Assembly: GCA_900315975.1 (NCBI GenBank)
Contig: ONBA01000011.1
Coordinates: 1 to 64,000 of the forward strand
Origin: an uncultured Ruminococcus sp.
GTDB lineage: Bacteria; Bacillota_A; Clostridia; Oscillospirales; Ruminococcaceae
Length of the DNA: 64,000 bases
Reading direction: 5' to 3'
In this document: positions 40,967 through 50,253 of the stretch, in pieces
Position numbering within the stretch: position 1 is the stretch's first letter
How the letters are laid out: every line of letters begins with the position of its first letter
Program-made: the position numbers and the translations under genes
Notes under the pieces: model-generated
The model's input: only the letters and a program-made list of their open reading frames with translations
Databases searched by the model: none
Told to the model about the DNA's origin: nothing

Positions 40967-43002
40967 TATTCTATACCTCTGTAGTAAAGTCCGCGGGTGA
41001 TGTTTCCCGACGGCCTGACCCCGTTTATCGCGTCAACGGTCTGCTGAGAGTTCTCGTTATTCAGCAGTATTACGCCGAATCCGGCACCTTTTATCTCTCC
41101 GAGCCTGTCATGCATATAAAGCACATCGGAATTGAGAATCTCAACGTACTCCTTTGAGCACGCAACAGGCAACTCTCTGCCTGTACGGTCAATGAGTCTG
41201 CCGGTGCAGTTTTTGCATCCGACCTCATTCTTTATCGGACAGTTGCGTGTCAGCATGAGCGGAAGTCTGCCATATAGAACTGTTCCGAGCGGCAGAACTG
41301 TTTTAACATCTGCAAGCTGTTCAAGAGTTGCCTCAACGGAAAAGACACAGTCCTCTAAGCCGATATTATGCAGATATTCGGCACTGTAGGAATTGTACAC
41401 ATTCAGCGTAAAGCTTCCGTGAAGGCGGAAACCGAATTCCTTTCCGAGTGCGATATGGTCAGGGGTGTGACAAAGCAAACGCTCTGCACCTGCTTGCTTT
41501 ACACTCGCAAGCATTTCTTTGACAGTGTCTTCATCGGCAATAAATCGCGGCGGAGAGACTATTACCTTCTCCGCGGGAACACGGCTTAACAGCTCATCGC
41601 TGATAATATCCACCGGCACCGCAACAAATTCGGACTTTTCCGCCGCGGCGACAGCCTGTTCGGCAGTCCGGCAGAATGTCCTTAGCGGCAGCACTCCCTC
41701 TCGCGGTTTACGCTTTATGCAAGGCAGCTCCGGCATTGCTCCGGAAACTGTATAATGCGGTGTATAATGCGATATTACGGCTTCTGTAAGCTTTCCTGCA
41801 AGCTGTCGGCGGAGTTCATTCAGTTTGCCGGCAGGAACGAAGAGTCCGTCATCAATGTCGGCGGTGAGCTTTCCGAGCCTGAAAACCGTGTCGCCGAGCT
41901 TTGAAAACTGCTTTTCAAGCATTGCTGTATCAGTCGGGCGATTCTGCGCTGTATCGGGGATATCCCCCTCAGCATCGGCGGTTATCCCGCCGCAGACCGC
42001 CTTTACACGTATCGGCTTGCCTGACTTCATCACAGCGTGAATCTCTATAGTATGGACCTGCCGCTCACTGCGGTAAAGCTCATGTATCTGCGGGATAAGG
42101 ATTCTCGCAGCAGTTACATCGTCCTTCTCGCGGACTCCGAACATATCCTGTCTTCTTCCGGTAAAATAGCCGTCAGTGAATCCGCTGCGTGAGAAGATAC
42201 CCCTCAGCAGCTGCATATCCGGCTCACCGCCGTCAAGTGCGGTTTTCAGCTCGTTCACAGCCGATGCAACGTACTCGGGACGTTTCATGCGTCCCTCTAT
42301 TTTCAGCGAATCTATGCCAATTTCCTTTACCTCGTCCGCTCTTTCAAGGAGTGAGAGGTCTTTAAGTGAAAGTGCTGCACGGCTCTTATTTCCGACCGCC
42401 GAAAAAGGCAGTCTGCAAGCCTGTCCGCAGCATCCGCGGTTAGCTGAACGTGAGCCTATCATCGCCGACATATAGCACTGTCCCGATACCGACATACAGA
42501 GTGCCCCGTGAACGAAAGCCTCTATCTCAATATCTTCACGGCACATTCTTTCAAGTACCGAACGGTCGAGTTCACGTGCCGGAACCGCCCTGACATAGCC
42601 AAGTTCACGAAGCAGACGGACTCCCGCTGCCGTGTGAACCGACATCTGAGTTGAAGCGTGAAGCACAGCGTCAGGAACAGCTTTGCGGATTATCTCCGCG
42701 GCACCCCAGTCCTGCACGATATAGCCGTCTACGCCCATTTCCGAGGTCAGCATTATGTGCCTGCGGAAATCGTCGGCTTCGTCGTCGGAAATTATCGTAT
42801 TGACCGCAAGGTAGAGCTTCGCACCGTAGCTGTGACACAGCCGCAGAGCGTCCGCGAGTTCCTCGTCTGAAAAATTCGCGGCACTGCTTCTCGCGGAAAA
42901 ACGCTTGCTTCCGGCATAAACCGCATCAGCGCCGGAACGCAGTGCTGCGGAGAGAGTTTCAGGACTTCCCGCAGGCGCAAGTATTTCCGGAGATTTCGTC
43001 AT
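40966..43002 (-). CDS. U32 family (RlhA-like) protein
   Basis: This 678-residue protein has the U32 core (about 1-330) and a long C-terminal extension of the DUF3656 type. The U32 signature 'EAFVHGALCMSVSGQCYMS' and the following 'NRGCCGQACR' Cys cluster are present. Long members of this family (E. coli RlhA) act in RNA hydroxylation, and the old collagenase name is probably wrong for them. It overlaps zapA by four bases (ATGA) and dut by one. Confidence 0.9.
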   Translation of the reverse strand: MTKSPEILAPAGSPETLSAALRSGADAVYAGSKRFSARSSAANFSDEELADALRLCHSYGAKLYLAVNTIISDDEADDFRRHIMLTSEMGVDGYIVQDWGAAEIIRKAVPDAVLHASTQMSVHTAAGVRLLRELGYVRAVPARELDRSVLERMCREDIEIEAFVHGALCMSVSGQCYMSAMIGSRSANRGCCGQACRLPFSAVGNKSRAALSLKDLSLLERADEVKEIGIDSLKIEGRMKRPEYVASAVNELKTALDGGEPDMQLLRGIFSRSGFTDGYFTGRRQDMFGVREKDDVTAARILIPQIHELYRSERQVHTIEIHAVMKSGKPIRVKAVCGGITADAEGDIPDTAQNRPTDTAMLEKQFSKLGDTVFRLGKLTADIDDGLFVPAGKLNELRRQLAGKLTEAVISHYTPHYTVSGAMPELPCIKRKPREGVLPLRTFCRTAEQAVAAAEKSEFVAVPVDIISDELLSRVPAEKVIVSPPRFIADEDTVKEMLASVKQAGAERLLCHTPDHIALGKEFGFRLHGSFTLNVYNSYSAEYLHNIGLEDCVFSVEATLEQLADVKTVLPLGTVLYGRLPLMLTRNCPIKNEVGCKNCTGRLIDRTGRELPVACSKEYVEILNSDVLYMHDRLGEIKGAGFGVILLNNENSQQTVDAINGVRPSGNITRGLYYRGIE

Positions 43003-43364
43003 ATGCTGTCGCTGAGCTGTCTTAGCTTGACCATATTCTCAAGCTGTACTATCTTAGCCTTGAGTGCCTCTATCTCCTTGACTGCCGCATCGCGCTCTAT
43101 ACGGTTCTTTCCGGCTTCATCAACATATTCCTTTGTCTGTGTACGGATATCGTCGAGACGCTTGTTTGACTTGTTGAGGTCGTCAAGCAGACTGAGTGCG
43201 ACCATTATAGAAGCTGTGTAGGGCGATGAGCCGCTTCCCGAGTTCATAAGCTCGTTAATACGGGATTCAAGCGCTCTTGCAAGCGAGAAAACGTAATTAG
43301 GAGATTCTGAAGTCTTGAGCTTATACTCTTTTCCGCATATGATTACTTTAACGTCGTTAAGCAT
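42999..43364 (-). CDS. zapA: Cell division protein ZapA
   Basis: This is a 121-residue protein with the ZapA N-domain ('VKVIICGKEYKLKTSESPNY', then 'RINELMNSG') and a C-terminal coiled coil (about 70-115). ZapA crosslinks FtsZ filaments at the division site. It sits between lexA and the U32 gene. Confidence 0.9.
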   Translation of the reverse strand: MLNDVKVIICGKEYKLKTSESPNYVFSLARALESRINELMNSGSGSSPYTASIMVALSLLDDLNKSNKRLDDIRTQTKEYVDEAGKNRIERDAAVKEIEALKAKIVQLENMVKLRQLSDSI

Positions 43365-43390
43365 TTTTATCTTCCTTTCTTAGCTATACA

Positions 43391-43972
43391 TTAATAATAT
43401 CTTTTAAGACCGATAACTTTACCGAGTATCTCGCACTCGTCAAGTATTATCGGTTCCATTGTGTCATTTTCAGGCTGAAGCCGGTAGTACCCCTTCTCCT
43501 TATAGAAACGCTTTACCGTAGCGTCCTCGCCGTCAACGAAAGCAACTACGATATCGCCGTTTTCAGCGTATTCCGTCCTCTGCACGATAACTATGTCACC
43601 GTCGAGTATTCCCGCATTTATCATACTCTCTCCGCGTATCCTGAGTGCGAAAAGGTCATTCGGGTCACAACCGGGAGCTTCAAATCCGAGGTAACCGGTG
43701 ATGTCCTGAACAGCCGTAATCGGCTGTCCTGCGGTTACTGTACCCATTATCGGGACTGATGCAGTAGTACTGTTCGGCAGGCGGAGAGAACGGTTCAGGC
43801 TGTCGGATTTTTCGATAAGTCCCTCGTCTACAAGGGCATTGATGTAACGGTGAGCCGTAGAAGTAGACTTGAATCCTGCCGCATCCATTATCTCACGGAC
43901 AGACGGTGATATTCCTTCGCTCAGACGGCTCTTTATGAAGTTAAAAACTTCAAGTTCCTTTTCCTTGGACAT
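43391..43972 (-). CDS. lexA: LexA repressor
   Basis: This 193-residue protein has an N-terminal winged helix (about 1-65) and an S24 autocleavage domain. The cleavage site is 'GTVTAGQP' (Ala-Gly), the nucleophile Ser is in 'IRGESMINAG', and the Lys in 'ATVKRFYK'. It represses DNA-damage genes until RecA triggers self-cleavage. The gene starts one base after murC. Confidence 0.94.
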   Translation of the reverse strand: MSKEKELEVFNFIKSRLSEGISPSVREIMDAAGFKSTSTAHRYINALVDEGLIEKSDSLNRSLRLPNSTTASVPIMGTVTAGQPITAVQDITGYLGFEAPGCDPNDLFALRIRGESMINAGILDGDIVIVQRTEYAENGDIVVAFVDGEDATVKRFYKEKGYYRLQPENDTMEPIILDECEILGKVIGLKRYY

Positions 43973-43973
43973 A

Positions 43974-45401
43974 TTATTTCTCCTCCGAAAGTTGTTTCAG
44001 TATCATCTTAGCTATCTTGTATGCATCACCGCATCCGAGTGTTATTACGAGGTCGCCGGACTGTGCGTGCTCGCATACGTAATCGCATACCTGCTGGAAA
44101 TTAGCGTATTTGCGCTCATCTGTCCACTCTGCCGACTCGTCCTGCGGGAACCATATGCAGTCAGGGATTTTTTCTGCGAGGTGACGTGTGAAAATGCCAT
44201 AAGTGTTCTTTTCACGGCTTCCCATTATATCCGTGAGGACTGCGTGGTCGGGTATCTGAAGCACACGTGCAAAGTCGTCGAGAAGAAGCTTTGTACGGCT
44301 GAATGTGAACGGCTGGAATATCGCCCATACATGACCGAAATCCATACCCTTTGCCGCTGTCAGTACTGCTTCAAGCTCTGTCGGGTGATGAGCGTAGTCG
44401 TCAACAACGGTTATTCCCTTTTCAAAGCCAAGCTTCTCAAAGCGGCGCTTAGCTCCGCGGAATTCATCGAGTCCCTTCTGTATAGCCGCGAAGTCGGCTC
44501 CGACATATCTTGCCGCCGCAATTGCCGCAAGTGAGTTGAGTACGTTGTGTATTCCGGCAACGTGGAGAGTTATGGTACCGAGCTTTTCTCCGCGGTACAT
44601 AGCGTCATAAGTCGTCAGCAGACCATTTCCCTGCTTTACATTTTCGGGATAGTAGTCACACGAACTGTCCTTGCCGAATGTAATTATCTCCTTACCTGTG
44701 ATTCCCTCAAGCGACTTCATTGAGTTCGCATCGGAACCGTTTATTATGATGCACCTGGACGTGTTTTCGTTGAATTTGTGGAACGACTTGATGATATTCT
44801 CAAGTGTGCCAAAGTAGTCGAGGTGGTCAGCGTCGATATTGAGAATAACCGATATATCGGGGAAAAACTTGAGAAAGTGGTCCTCAAACTCGCACGACTC
44901 GCAAACGAGTATATCGCTTGTGCCGGACTTTCCGCTTCCGCCGATACATGGGAGTTTTCCGCCGATATATGCTGAAAGGTCGATTCCGGCGGTGAAGAGT
45001 ATCTGTGTTATCATAGAAGTTGTTGAGGTCTTGCCGTGAGTACCCGAAACGCAAATCGCGTTATCGTACCAGCTTGTCACGATTCCGAGTAGGTCTGCAC
45101 GCTCAAGCACCGGTACTCCGCTCGCCTTTGCCGCCATAAGTTCGGGATTGTCAGCCATTATAGCCGCTGTATGCACGATAAGGTCCGCGCCCTCGATATT
45201 CTCAGCACGCTGTCCGATAAATACCGGTATTCCCATGCTTCTTACAGCGTCGAGGGTCTCAGTCTCGTTATTATCGGAACCTGTGAGATAATACCCCTGA
45301 CCGTGAAGTATCTGCGCAAGCGGGTACATTCCCGAACCGCCGATACCTATAAAGTGTATGTGCTTTTTGCCTTCTAAGATATTCAAGATACTCTTATCCA
45401 A
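43974..45401 (-). CDS. murC: UDP-N-acetylmuramate-L-alanine ligase
   Basis: This is a 475-residue Mur ligase. The N-terminal Rossmann motif is 'HFIGIGGSGMYPLAQIL', the ATP loop is 'GTHGKTSTTSMI', and 'YAHHPTELEAVL' is the C-domain motif. It adds L-Ala to UDP-MurNAc in the cytoplasm. The start codon is TTG at 45401, with AAGGTGAT about 6 nt upstream. It is first in a six-gene run. Confidence 0.95.
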   Translation of the reverse strand: MDKSILNILEGKKHIHFIGIGGSGMYPLAQILHGQGYYLTGSDNNETETLDAVRSMGIPVFIGQRAENIEGADLIVHTAAIMADNPELMAAKASGVPVLERADLLGIVTSWYDNAICVSGTHGKTSTTSMITQILFTAGIDLSAYIGGKLPCIGGSGKSGTSDILVCESCEFEDHFLKFFPDISVILNIDADHLDYFGTLENIIKSFHKFNENTSRCIIINGSDANSMKSLEGITGKEIITFGKDSSCDYYPENVKQGNGLLTTYDAMYRGEKLGTITLHVAGIHNVLNSLAAIAAARYVGADFAAIQKGLDEFRGAKRRFEKLGFEKGITVVDDYAHHPTELEAVLTAAKGMDFGHVWAIFQPFTFSRTKLLLDDFARVLQIPDHAVLTDIMGSREKNTYGIFTRHLAEKIPDCIWFPQDESAEWTDERKYANFQQVCDYVCEHAQSGDLVITLGCGDAYKIAKMILKQLSEEK

Positions 45402-45722
45402 AATATATCACCTTTTCTTATATGAGTTGAGCCAGTTCTGTCTGCAAACTGACATAATATACCTATTTTATTATTGTAACATATTCCGTGTGATTTTTCA
45501 ATAGCAAATTTAAATAAATGTTCGTTTGGTTTAATTTGTCACCGCTTTCTCACTTTCAAGGGTTACATCAATAAATATTTTTTTAATTATTTCAAATAAG
45601 TATTGCATTTTTTAGATTAATGAGTTATAATATAGTGCAGACGTATGCTTCGATGTATAAACAATAGTAAAATTCGTTTATCAATCTGACGTAATATATT
45701 ACATAGCAAAGGAGGTAAAAAC
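45402..45722. other. Intergenic region between murC and spoVG
   Basis: 321 AT-rich bases between two divergent genes. It must hold the murC promoter (a TATTAT at 45459-45454 on the minus strand has only a weak -35) and the spoVG promoter (TTGCAT 45603-45608, 17 nt, TATAAT 45626-45631). I see no gene or repeat. Confidence 0.6.
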
Positions 45723-46040
45723 ATGGAGATTACAGACGTAAAGATCAGGAAGATCATGTCGGAAGGAAGACTGCGTGCAGTCGTATCGGTTACGATAGAT
45801 GATATGTTTGCCGTACATGACATCAAGGTCGTTCAGGGTGACGAAAGGCTGTTTGTGGCTATGCCCAGCAGAAAAGATGAAAATGGTATCTTCCGTGATA
45901 TCGTTCATCCTATTTCACCTTCAGCAAGAAAGCTTTTTGAGGAAAGTATACTCGATGCTTACGAGAGACAAAAGGCTGTTATTGCCGCAGAAGAGGCTTC
46001 TGACGGCGAATCGGAAGAGTCAGGCACAACAGAAGAATGA
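45723..46040 (+). CDS. spoVG: Septation/sporulation regulator SpoVG
   Basis: This is a 105-residue protein with the SpoVG core: 'MEITDVKIRKI', 'RLRAVVSVTIDDMFAVHDIK' and 'MPSRKDENGIFRDIVHPI'. It is a small nucleic-acid-binding regulator. The ribosome site is AAAGGAGG. It ends in an acidic Glu/Ser tail and is followed by a terminator. Confidence 0.95.
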   Translation: MEITDVKIRKIMSEGRLRAVVSVTIDDMFAVHDIKVVQGDERLFVAMPSRKDENGIFRDIVHPISPSARKLFEESILDAYERQKAVIAAEEASDGESEESGTTEE

Positions 46041-46043
46041 CAT

Positions 46044-46071
46044 AAAAAAGCATCCTTACGGATGCTTTTTT
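46044..46071. terminator. Bidirectional terminator between spoVG and the NUDIX gene
   Basis: AAAAAAGCATCC / GGATGCTTTTTT around a 4-nt loop. Confidence 0.9.
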
Positions 46072-46078
46072 CATTATA

Positions 46079-46618
46079 TCAGTCTATGCCAAGCATTTTT
46101 GCGGCTTTGAGAAGTATTATCTGTGTTTTTCCGTCGCGGATAGTTCCGTCCATTACAAGTCTGACAGCATCGGAAAGCGGCATTTTCTCAACGTCAAGGA
46201 ACTCATCAGGGTCGAGTGACTGCTTATCATAGGAAAGTCCCCTTGCAAGGTACATATATGTTATCTCGGTATTGTATGCAGGGGTCGGAAGCATCTCTCC
46301 GAGAAATGTATACTCTGTACAGGTACAGCCTGTCTCTTCGAGGAGTTCACGTCTGCCGCACTCTGCATGATCCTCGCCCTTTTCAAGCTTTCCGGCAGGT
46401 GCTTCGAGTGTAACTGTGCGGAACGGATAACGGAACTGCTTTACAAGAAAGACCTCGTTGTTTTCATTTACAGGAAGTACACATACTCCTCCGTGATGAA
46501 GCAGTACATCGCGTATTGCTTCTTTGCCGTTTTCGAGTTCAACAGTATCGTGGGTTATAGTGAAAATCGGACCCTCATAAATAGTCTCGCTTCTGAGCGT
46601 TTTTTCATCAAGATGCAT
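46079..46618 (-). CDS. NUDIX hydrolase (ADP-ribose pyrophosphatase type)
   Basis: This is a 179-residue protein with a complete Nudix box, 'GKLEKGEDHAECGRRELLEE' followed by TGC (GX5EX7REUXEEXGU). The N-terminal 'HLDEKTLRSETIYEGPIF' is typical of the NudF subgroup, which hydrolyses ADP-ribose and related nucleotide sugars. It follows the YfhO gene by 23 bases. ADP-ribose removal could be relevant to the ART-like protein at 23651, but they are 22 kb apart. Confidence 0.9.
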   Translation of the reverse strand: MHLDEKTLRSETIYEGPIFTITHDTVELENGKEAIRDVLLHHGGVCVLPVNENNEVFLVKQFRYPFRTVTLEAPAGKLEKGEDHAECGRRELLEETGCTCTEYTFLGEMLPTPAYNTEITYMYLARGLSYDKQSLDPDEFLDVEKMPLSDAVRLVMDGTIRDGKTQIILLKAAKMLGID

Positions 46619-46641
46619 TGTATTTTCCTCCTAAGTATATC

Positions 46642-49146
46642 TCACTTTTTTATAAAGCTTCGTGTGTATATTTCCGACGCTTTCACCTTTTCAAGTGAAG
46701 CATAGTCATAGCTGTGAGTGAACTTCCTGAATCTGCGCTTTTTGTCAGTTACGCGCATTATCAGCAGGTAGGCTATGAATACTGCAAGACTTGCTACCGA
46801 TATATAGAATCCGCCGCGCAGTCCGGGAGTTTCATAGTGAAACTCTATCTCATTCGCACCCTCATCAGCCTTTACTGCCATAAATCCGTATGAGACCTTT
46901 TCAACGTCAGCAGGTCTGCCGTTTACAGTTGCGGTCCAGCCCTCGCTGTACGGCACACTGAAAAATACAAGCTGTGGCTTTTTCAGTGTTATTTCCGACC
47001 TGAATCCGTGCGAATCATATGAAAAGCTGTCGGAACAGTTTTTCTGCTTCTCACGGCAGACAGCGACATAGCTGTCTCTTGAAAAAGTCGTAGGAAGGGT
47101 CGATGGCATTTCATCGAGAATGCCGCCGTATTTTTTTATCTGTTCATCATTGAGAACAAGTGCTTTTATCAGCATTTTCTCGCGTGAACCCTTGAGTAAG
47201 CCTGACGCTTCAGTTTCAGACATATAGGTGTCATAGCCGAATCCCATAGGTATATAGAGTTCATTCTCGTACACCTCAAAATTCTTCCCCGATCCAACAT
47301 ATTTAAATCCGGGAAGATAGTCCCTGACATCGACCTTTGACGCATTTATACCGTCTTTTCCGCTTTTCTCAGAAATGTCCGTCTCCGACTTTTGTGACAA
47401 CTCTTCAAGCGAGTAGCCTTTAGTTATTTCACGGTAGAAGTACTTCGTCGAAAGCAGTCCGCGGAGTGTGTAGTGAGTTACGTCGGGACGGCTTGCAACG
47501 TCGCGCTGTATGCCGATATTGTCGTAAAACTCCATTATTGACGTACTTACTACACTCTGAAATGCCCTCATACTGGGAAGCCCCCAAAGCATAGGATAGT
47601 TGTCGCAGTCCTCCGAAATATCGACGCGGAAGAAGTTGTCCTCAGACACTTCCTCATGAACATTTTCTCTGCCGTTTATTGCAGAGTCGATGTACACCCG
47701 CGCATCTTTCGGGGAATTCGCTCCGTAGATAACGACTGCAAGAATACATATGACACTCGCGACTGCTGTACTGTATACCGCTAAATTGCCGAACGGCTGT
47801 CCCCTTTTTCTGCGTTTGAGTATGTAAACGGCAAATATCAGGAATCCGACCGCTATTGCCATCTGAAGCCAGAAATAGCCGATATCATACGGAAAACCGA
47901 ACCACTTCGTCTTGCCGTCCACTTTCTCGGGTATGAACGATATCGCACCGAAAAATGCAAGCATGAATATCGTCAGCTTTACTGCCGGACGGAAGTCAGC
48001 TTCCTCATCGTCGAGTGACTTTGCGGTCATCATTGCAAAAATGAGTATCGGCATGAAAAACCACCGTGCATAGTAAGCGGCATTGAACGTATAAAAGCCG
48101 GAGTTGAGTATCGGCACGAATGCACAGAGTATGCATATAAGTGACACCTTAACCGACCAGTGTCTGCGGTGTGTGCGGATAAACGTTATGACGCCAAGCA
48201 TCGCAAACAGCGGGAAGTATCCTCCGACTGACGACCATTTCGCATTTTCGCTCTTGAAAAGGTTAGGTCTTGCAGGTGCATCTGCCGGCATGAAAAAGGT
48301 CTGTATCACGCGTATCACACGTGAGCGCTCGTTGTAGAGTATCATATTCTGACCGTAAAGGCGCTCGTTTATGCGGTAATTTCCGAGTATCGCGATTGCC
48401 GACGGCAAAAGCACTATGCAGGCAAGTCCGCCGCCGATAACAGCTTCAAACAGCAGTCCGAAGAACTTTTTCCACGTTGCACTGAAATCCTTACAAGGCA
48501 CTCTAACGAGAAAATATATCACGAGGAACACTGCTTCTCCGGTAAAGAAGTAGTAGTTGAGTGCACCCATTACAGCCGTTATCAGTGCAAACCAGCCTCG
48601 CCGGCGATTGTTTATATTCTCCTCCATCGCTATCAGCATGAGCGGGAAAAGTGCTGTCACGTCCTGAAAGTGATTGAAGAAGATGTTGAATATCTGAAAG
48701 CCTGAAAATGCATAAAGCAGTGCACCTACCAGCGATGCTTCCTTACTCCTGACAAAACGTCTTATATAGCAGTATGCAGTCAGTGATGCGAGACCGTGTT
48801 TCAGTGCGAGCAGAAACGGTATCGCATACGTTACAAGTCCGCGCGGAAGAAGTACCGACAGCCAGAAAAACGGACTTGCCGCAAGGTAAAATGAGTACGA
48901 TGTCAGCCAGTCAGAACCGAGGTCCGTGAACCAGTTCCAGCCGAACTGTCCGTTCCGTACTGCATCGTTTGAGAGATTGTAAAACGGTATCTGCTGTGCA
49001 TTGAAATCGCCGTAATATATGAAGTATCCCCTGTCGCACAGCATTACCGGCAGAAGGGACAGCAAAAGTACAAAAAATCCGAGCAGGAATGCCGTAAGGT
49101 AGCGTTCCTTCGTATATCGGGTGTATCTTAGTTCCTGAGTTTTCAT
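46642..49146 (-). CDS. YfhO family membrane glycosyltransferase-like protein
   Basis: This 834-residue protein has about 12-13 transmembrane helices in the first 490 residues ('LLSLLPVMLCDRGYFIYYGD', 'NYYFFTGEAVFLVIYFL'). A large extracytoplasmic domain follows with the YfhO hallmark 'VFFSVPYSEGWTATVNGRPA', then a final helix near 800. YfhO proteins are GT-C-like enzymes that glycosylate lipoteichoic acid or other surface polymers. The start has GGAGG at good spacing. It is transcribed with the NUDIX gene. Confidence 0.9.
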   Translation of the reverse strand: MKTQELRYTRYTKERYLTAFLLGFFVLLLSLLPVMLCDRGYFIYYGDFNAQQIPFYNLSNDAVRNGQFGWNWFTDLGSDWLTSYSFYLAASPFFWLSVLLPRGLVTYAIPFLLALKHGLASLTAYCYIRRFVRSKEASLVGALLYAFSGFQIFNIFFNHFQDVTALFPLMLIAMEENINNRRRGWFALITAVMGALNYYFFTGEAVFLVIYFLVRVPCKDFSATWKKFFGLLFEAVIGGGLACIVLLPSAIAILGNYRINERLYGQNMILYNERSRVIRVIQTFFMPADAPARPNLFKSENAKWSSVGGYFPLFAMLGVITFIRTHRRHWSVKVSLICILCAFVPILNSGFYTFNAAYYARWFFMPILIFAMMTAKSLDDEEADFRPAVKLTIFMLAFFGAISFIPEKVDGKTKWFGFPYDIGYFWLQMAIAVGFLIFAVYILKRRKRGQPFGNLAVYSTAVASVICILAVVIYGANSPKDARVYIDSAINGRENVHEEVSEDNFFRVDISEDCDNYPMLWGLPSMRAFQSVVSTSIMEFYDNIGIQRDVASRPDVTHYTLRGLLSTKYFYREITKGYSLEELSQKSETDISEKSGKDGINASKVDVRDYLPGFKYVGSGKNFEVYENELYIPMGFGYDTYMSETEASGLLKGSREKMLIKALVLNDEQIKKYGGILDEMPSTLPTTFSRDSYVAVCREKQKNCSDSFSYDSHGFRSEITLKKPQLVFFSVPYSEGWTATVNGRPADVEKVSYGFMAVKADEGANEIEFHYETPGLRGGFYISVASLAVFIAYLLIMRVTDKKRRFRKFTHSYDYASLEKVKASEIYTRSFIKK

Positions 49147-49266
49147 AATAGCCTCCGCATTACAAACATAACAGGATTATTATACCACACTTATCATAAT
49201 ATTGCAAACCTGATTTTCTTCGTGACTTTGTATGTATACACAGTAACACCTTTGCCGCATCTGCAA

Positions 49267-49296
49267 TATAATGAAATGACGGGAACGATTCCCGTC
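49267..49296 (+). promoter_or_regulatory. Leader hairpin upstream of the DUF11-like gene
   Basis: TATAAT (49267-49272) is followed directly by GACGGGAA (49278-49285), loop CGA, TTCCCGTC (49289-49296). The transcript would begin at or near this hairpin, which may stabilise the mRNA 5' end. No good -35 was found. Confidence 0.5.
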
Positions 49297-49317
49297 TAAA
49301 GCAAAGGAGGAAATATC

Positions 49318-50187
49318 ATGGCAGCATTCTATAATCAGGCAACTCTTTCCTATAACGGCAGCGTTGCAGTTTCAAATATTACCACAGGCGAAATTATCGA
49401 GACCCTTTCCGCTACTAAGGAAGCAGTCACCGACACCTATACAACAGGTTCGGATACCGTTTTCGCGGTCAGTCTCGTCAACAGCGGAAGTGCCGACTTC
49501 GTCGGTCTCACTCTCACTGATAACCTCGGCGAATACTCCTACGGTGACCCCGCCGCAGAAGCAGTTCCCCTCACCTACAGAGAAGGTTCTGTAAAGTATT
49601 ATATCAACGGTGTTCAGCAGGCTGAACCTACTGTTTCCGCAACTGAACCGCTCACAATAACCGGTTTAACAGTTCCGGCAGGCGGAAGCACAATGATACT
49701 CTACGAAGCTTCCGTGAACAGATTCGCTCCGTACGGCGACGATGCTTCTATCACTAATACTGTTGAAGTATCCGGTGCAGCAAGAGCAGTCCTCGCAACT
49801 GCAAGCACAACTATAACTCCCGAAAGCGGCGCTTCTCTCACTATTGCTAAGTCTCTTTCACCGGCTGAGGTCGCTGAAAACGGCGAGGTGACCTACACCT
49901 TCATCATTCAGAACAGCGGAAGTGTCCCTGTTACAGCTGATGACAGCGTCGTCTTCACTGATGTTTTCGACCCTGTTCTCGATATCACTTCCGTTACCTT
50001 CAACGGCACAGAATGGTCTGAGGGCACTAACTATAACTACGTTCCTGCTACCGGCACTTTCACTGTCCCCGAAGGACAGATAACAGTTCCCGCTGCTGAA
50101 TATACTCAGAACCCTGACACAGGTGAATGGAGTATTCAGCCCGGCGCTGCGGTACTCGTAATAACCGGCAACATCACTGTTCAGTAA
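49318..50187 (+). CDS. Leaderless DUF11-like repeat protein
   Basis: This is a 289-residue protein of two DUF11-type Ig-like repeats. The second contains 'GASLTIAKSLSPAEVAENGE', 'VTYTFIIQNSGSVPV' and 'DDSVVFTDVFDPVL'. There is no signal peptide, membrane helix or anchor, although DUF11 domains are usually on surface proteins. The gene has a strong ribosome site (AAAGGAGG) and ends in a strong terminator, suggesting high expression. It might be released on cell lysis or be part of a spore or internal assembly; this is speculation. Confidence 0.75.
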   Translation: MAAFYNQATLSYNGSVAVSNITTGEIIETLSATKEAVTDTYTTGSDTVFAVSLVNSGSADFVGLTLTDNLGEYSYGDPAAEAVPLTYREGSVKYYINGVQQAEPTVSATEPLTITGLTVPAGGSTMILYEASVNRFAPYGDDASITNTVEVSGAARAVLATASTTITPESGASLTIAKSLSPAEVAENGEVTYTFIIQNSGSVPVTADDSVVFTDVFDPVLDITSVTFNGTEWSEGTNYNYVPATGTFTVPEGQITVPAAEYTQNPDTGEWSIQPGAAVLVITGNITVQ

Positions 50188-50193
50188 CAGCAC

Positions 50194-50220
50194 AAAAGCG
50201 GCTCAAATGAGCCGCTTTTT
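50194..50220. terminator. Bidirectional terminator between the DUF11-like gene and metK
   Basis: AAAAGCGGCTCA (50194-50205) and TGAGCCGCTTTT (50208-50219) form a 12-bp stem with T-runs on both sides. Confidence 0.9.
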
Positions 50221-50253
50221 ATTTTCATTGCGATAAAGGTCACCGCGTATTTA

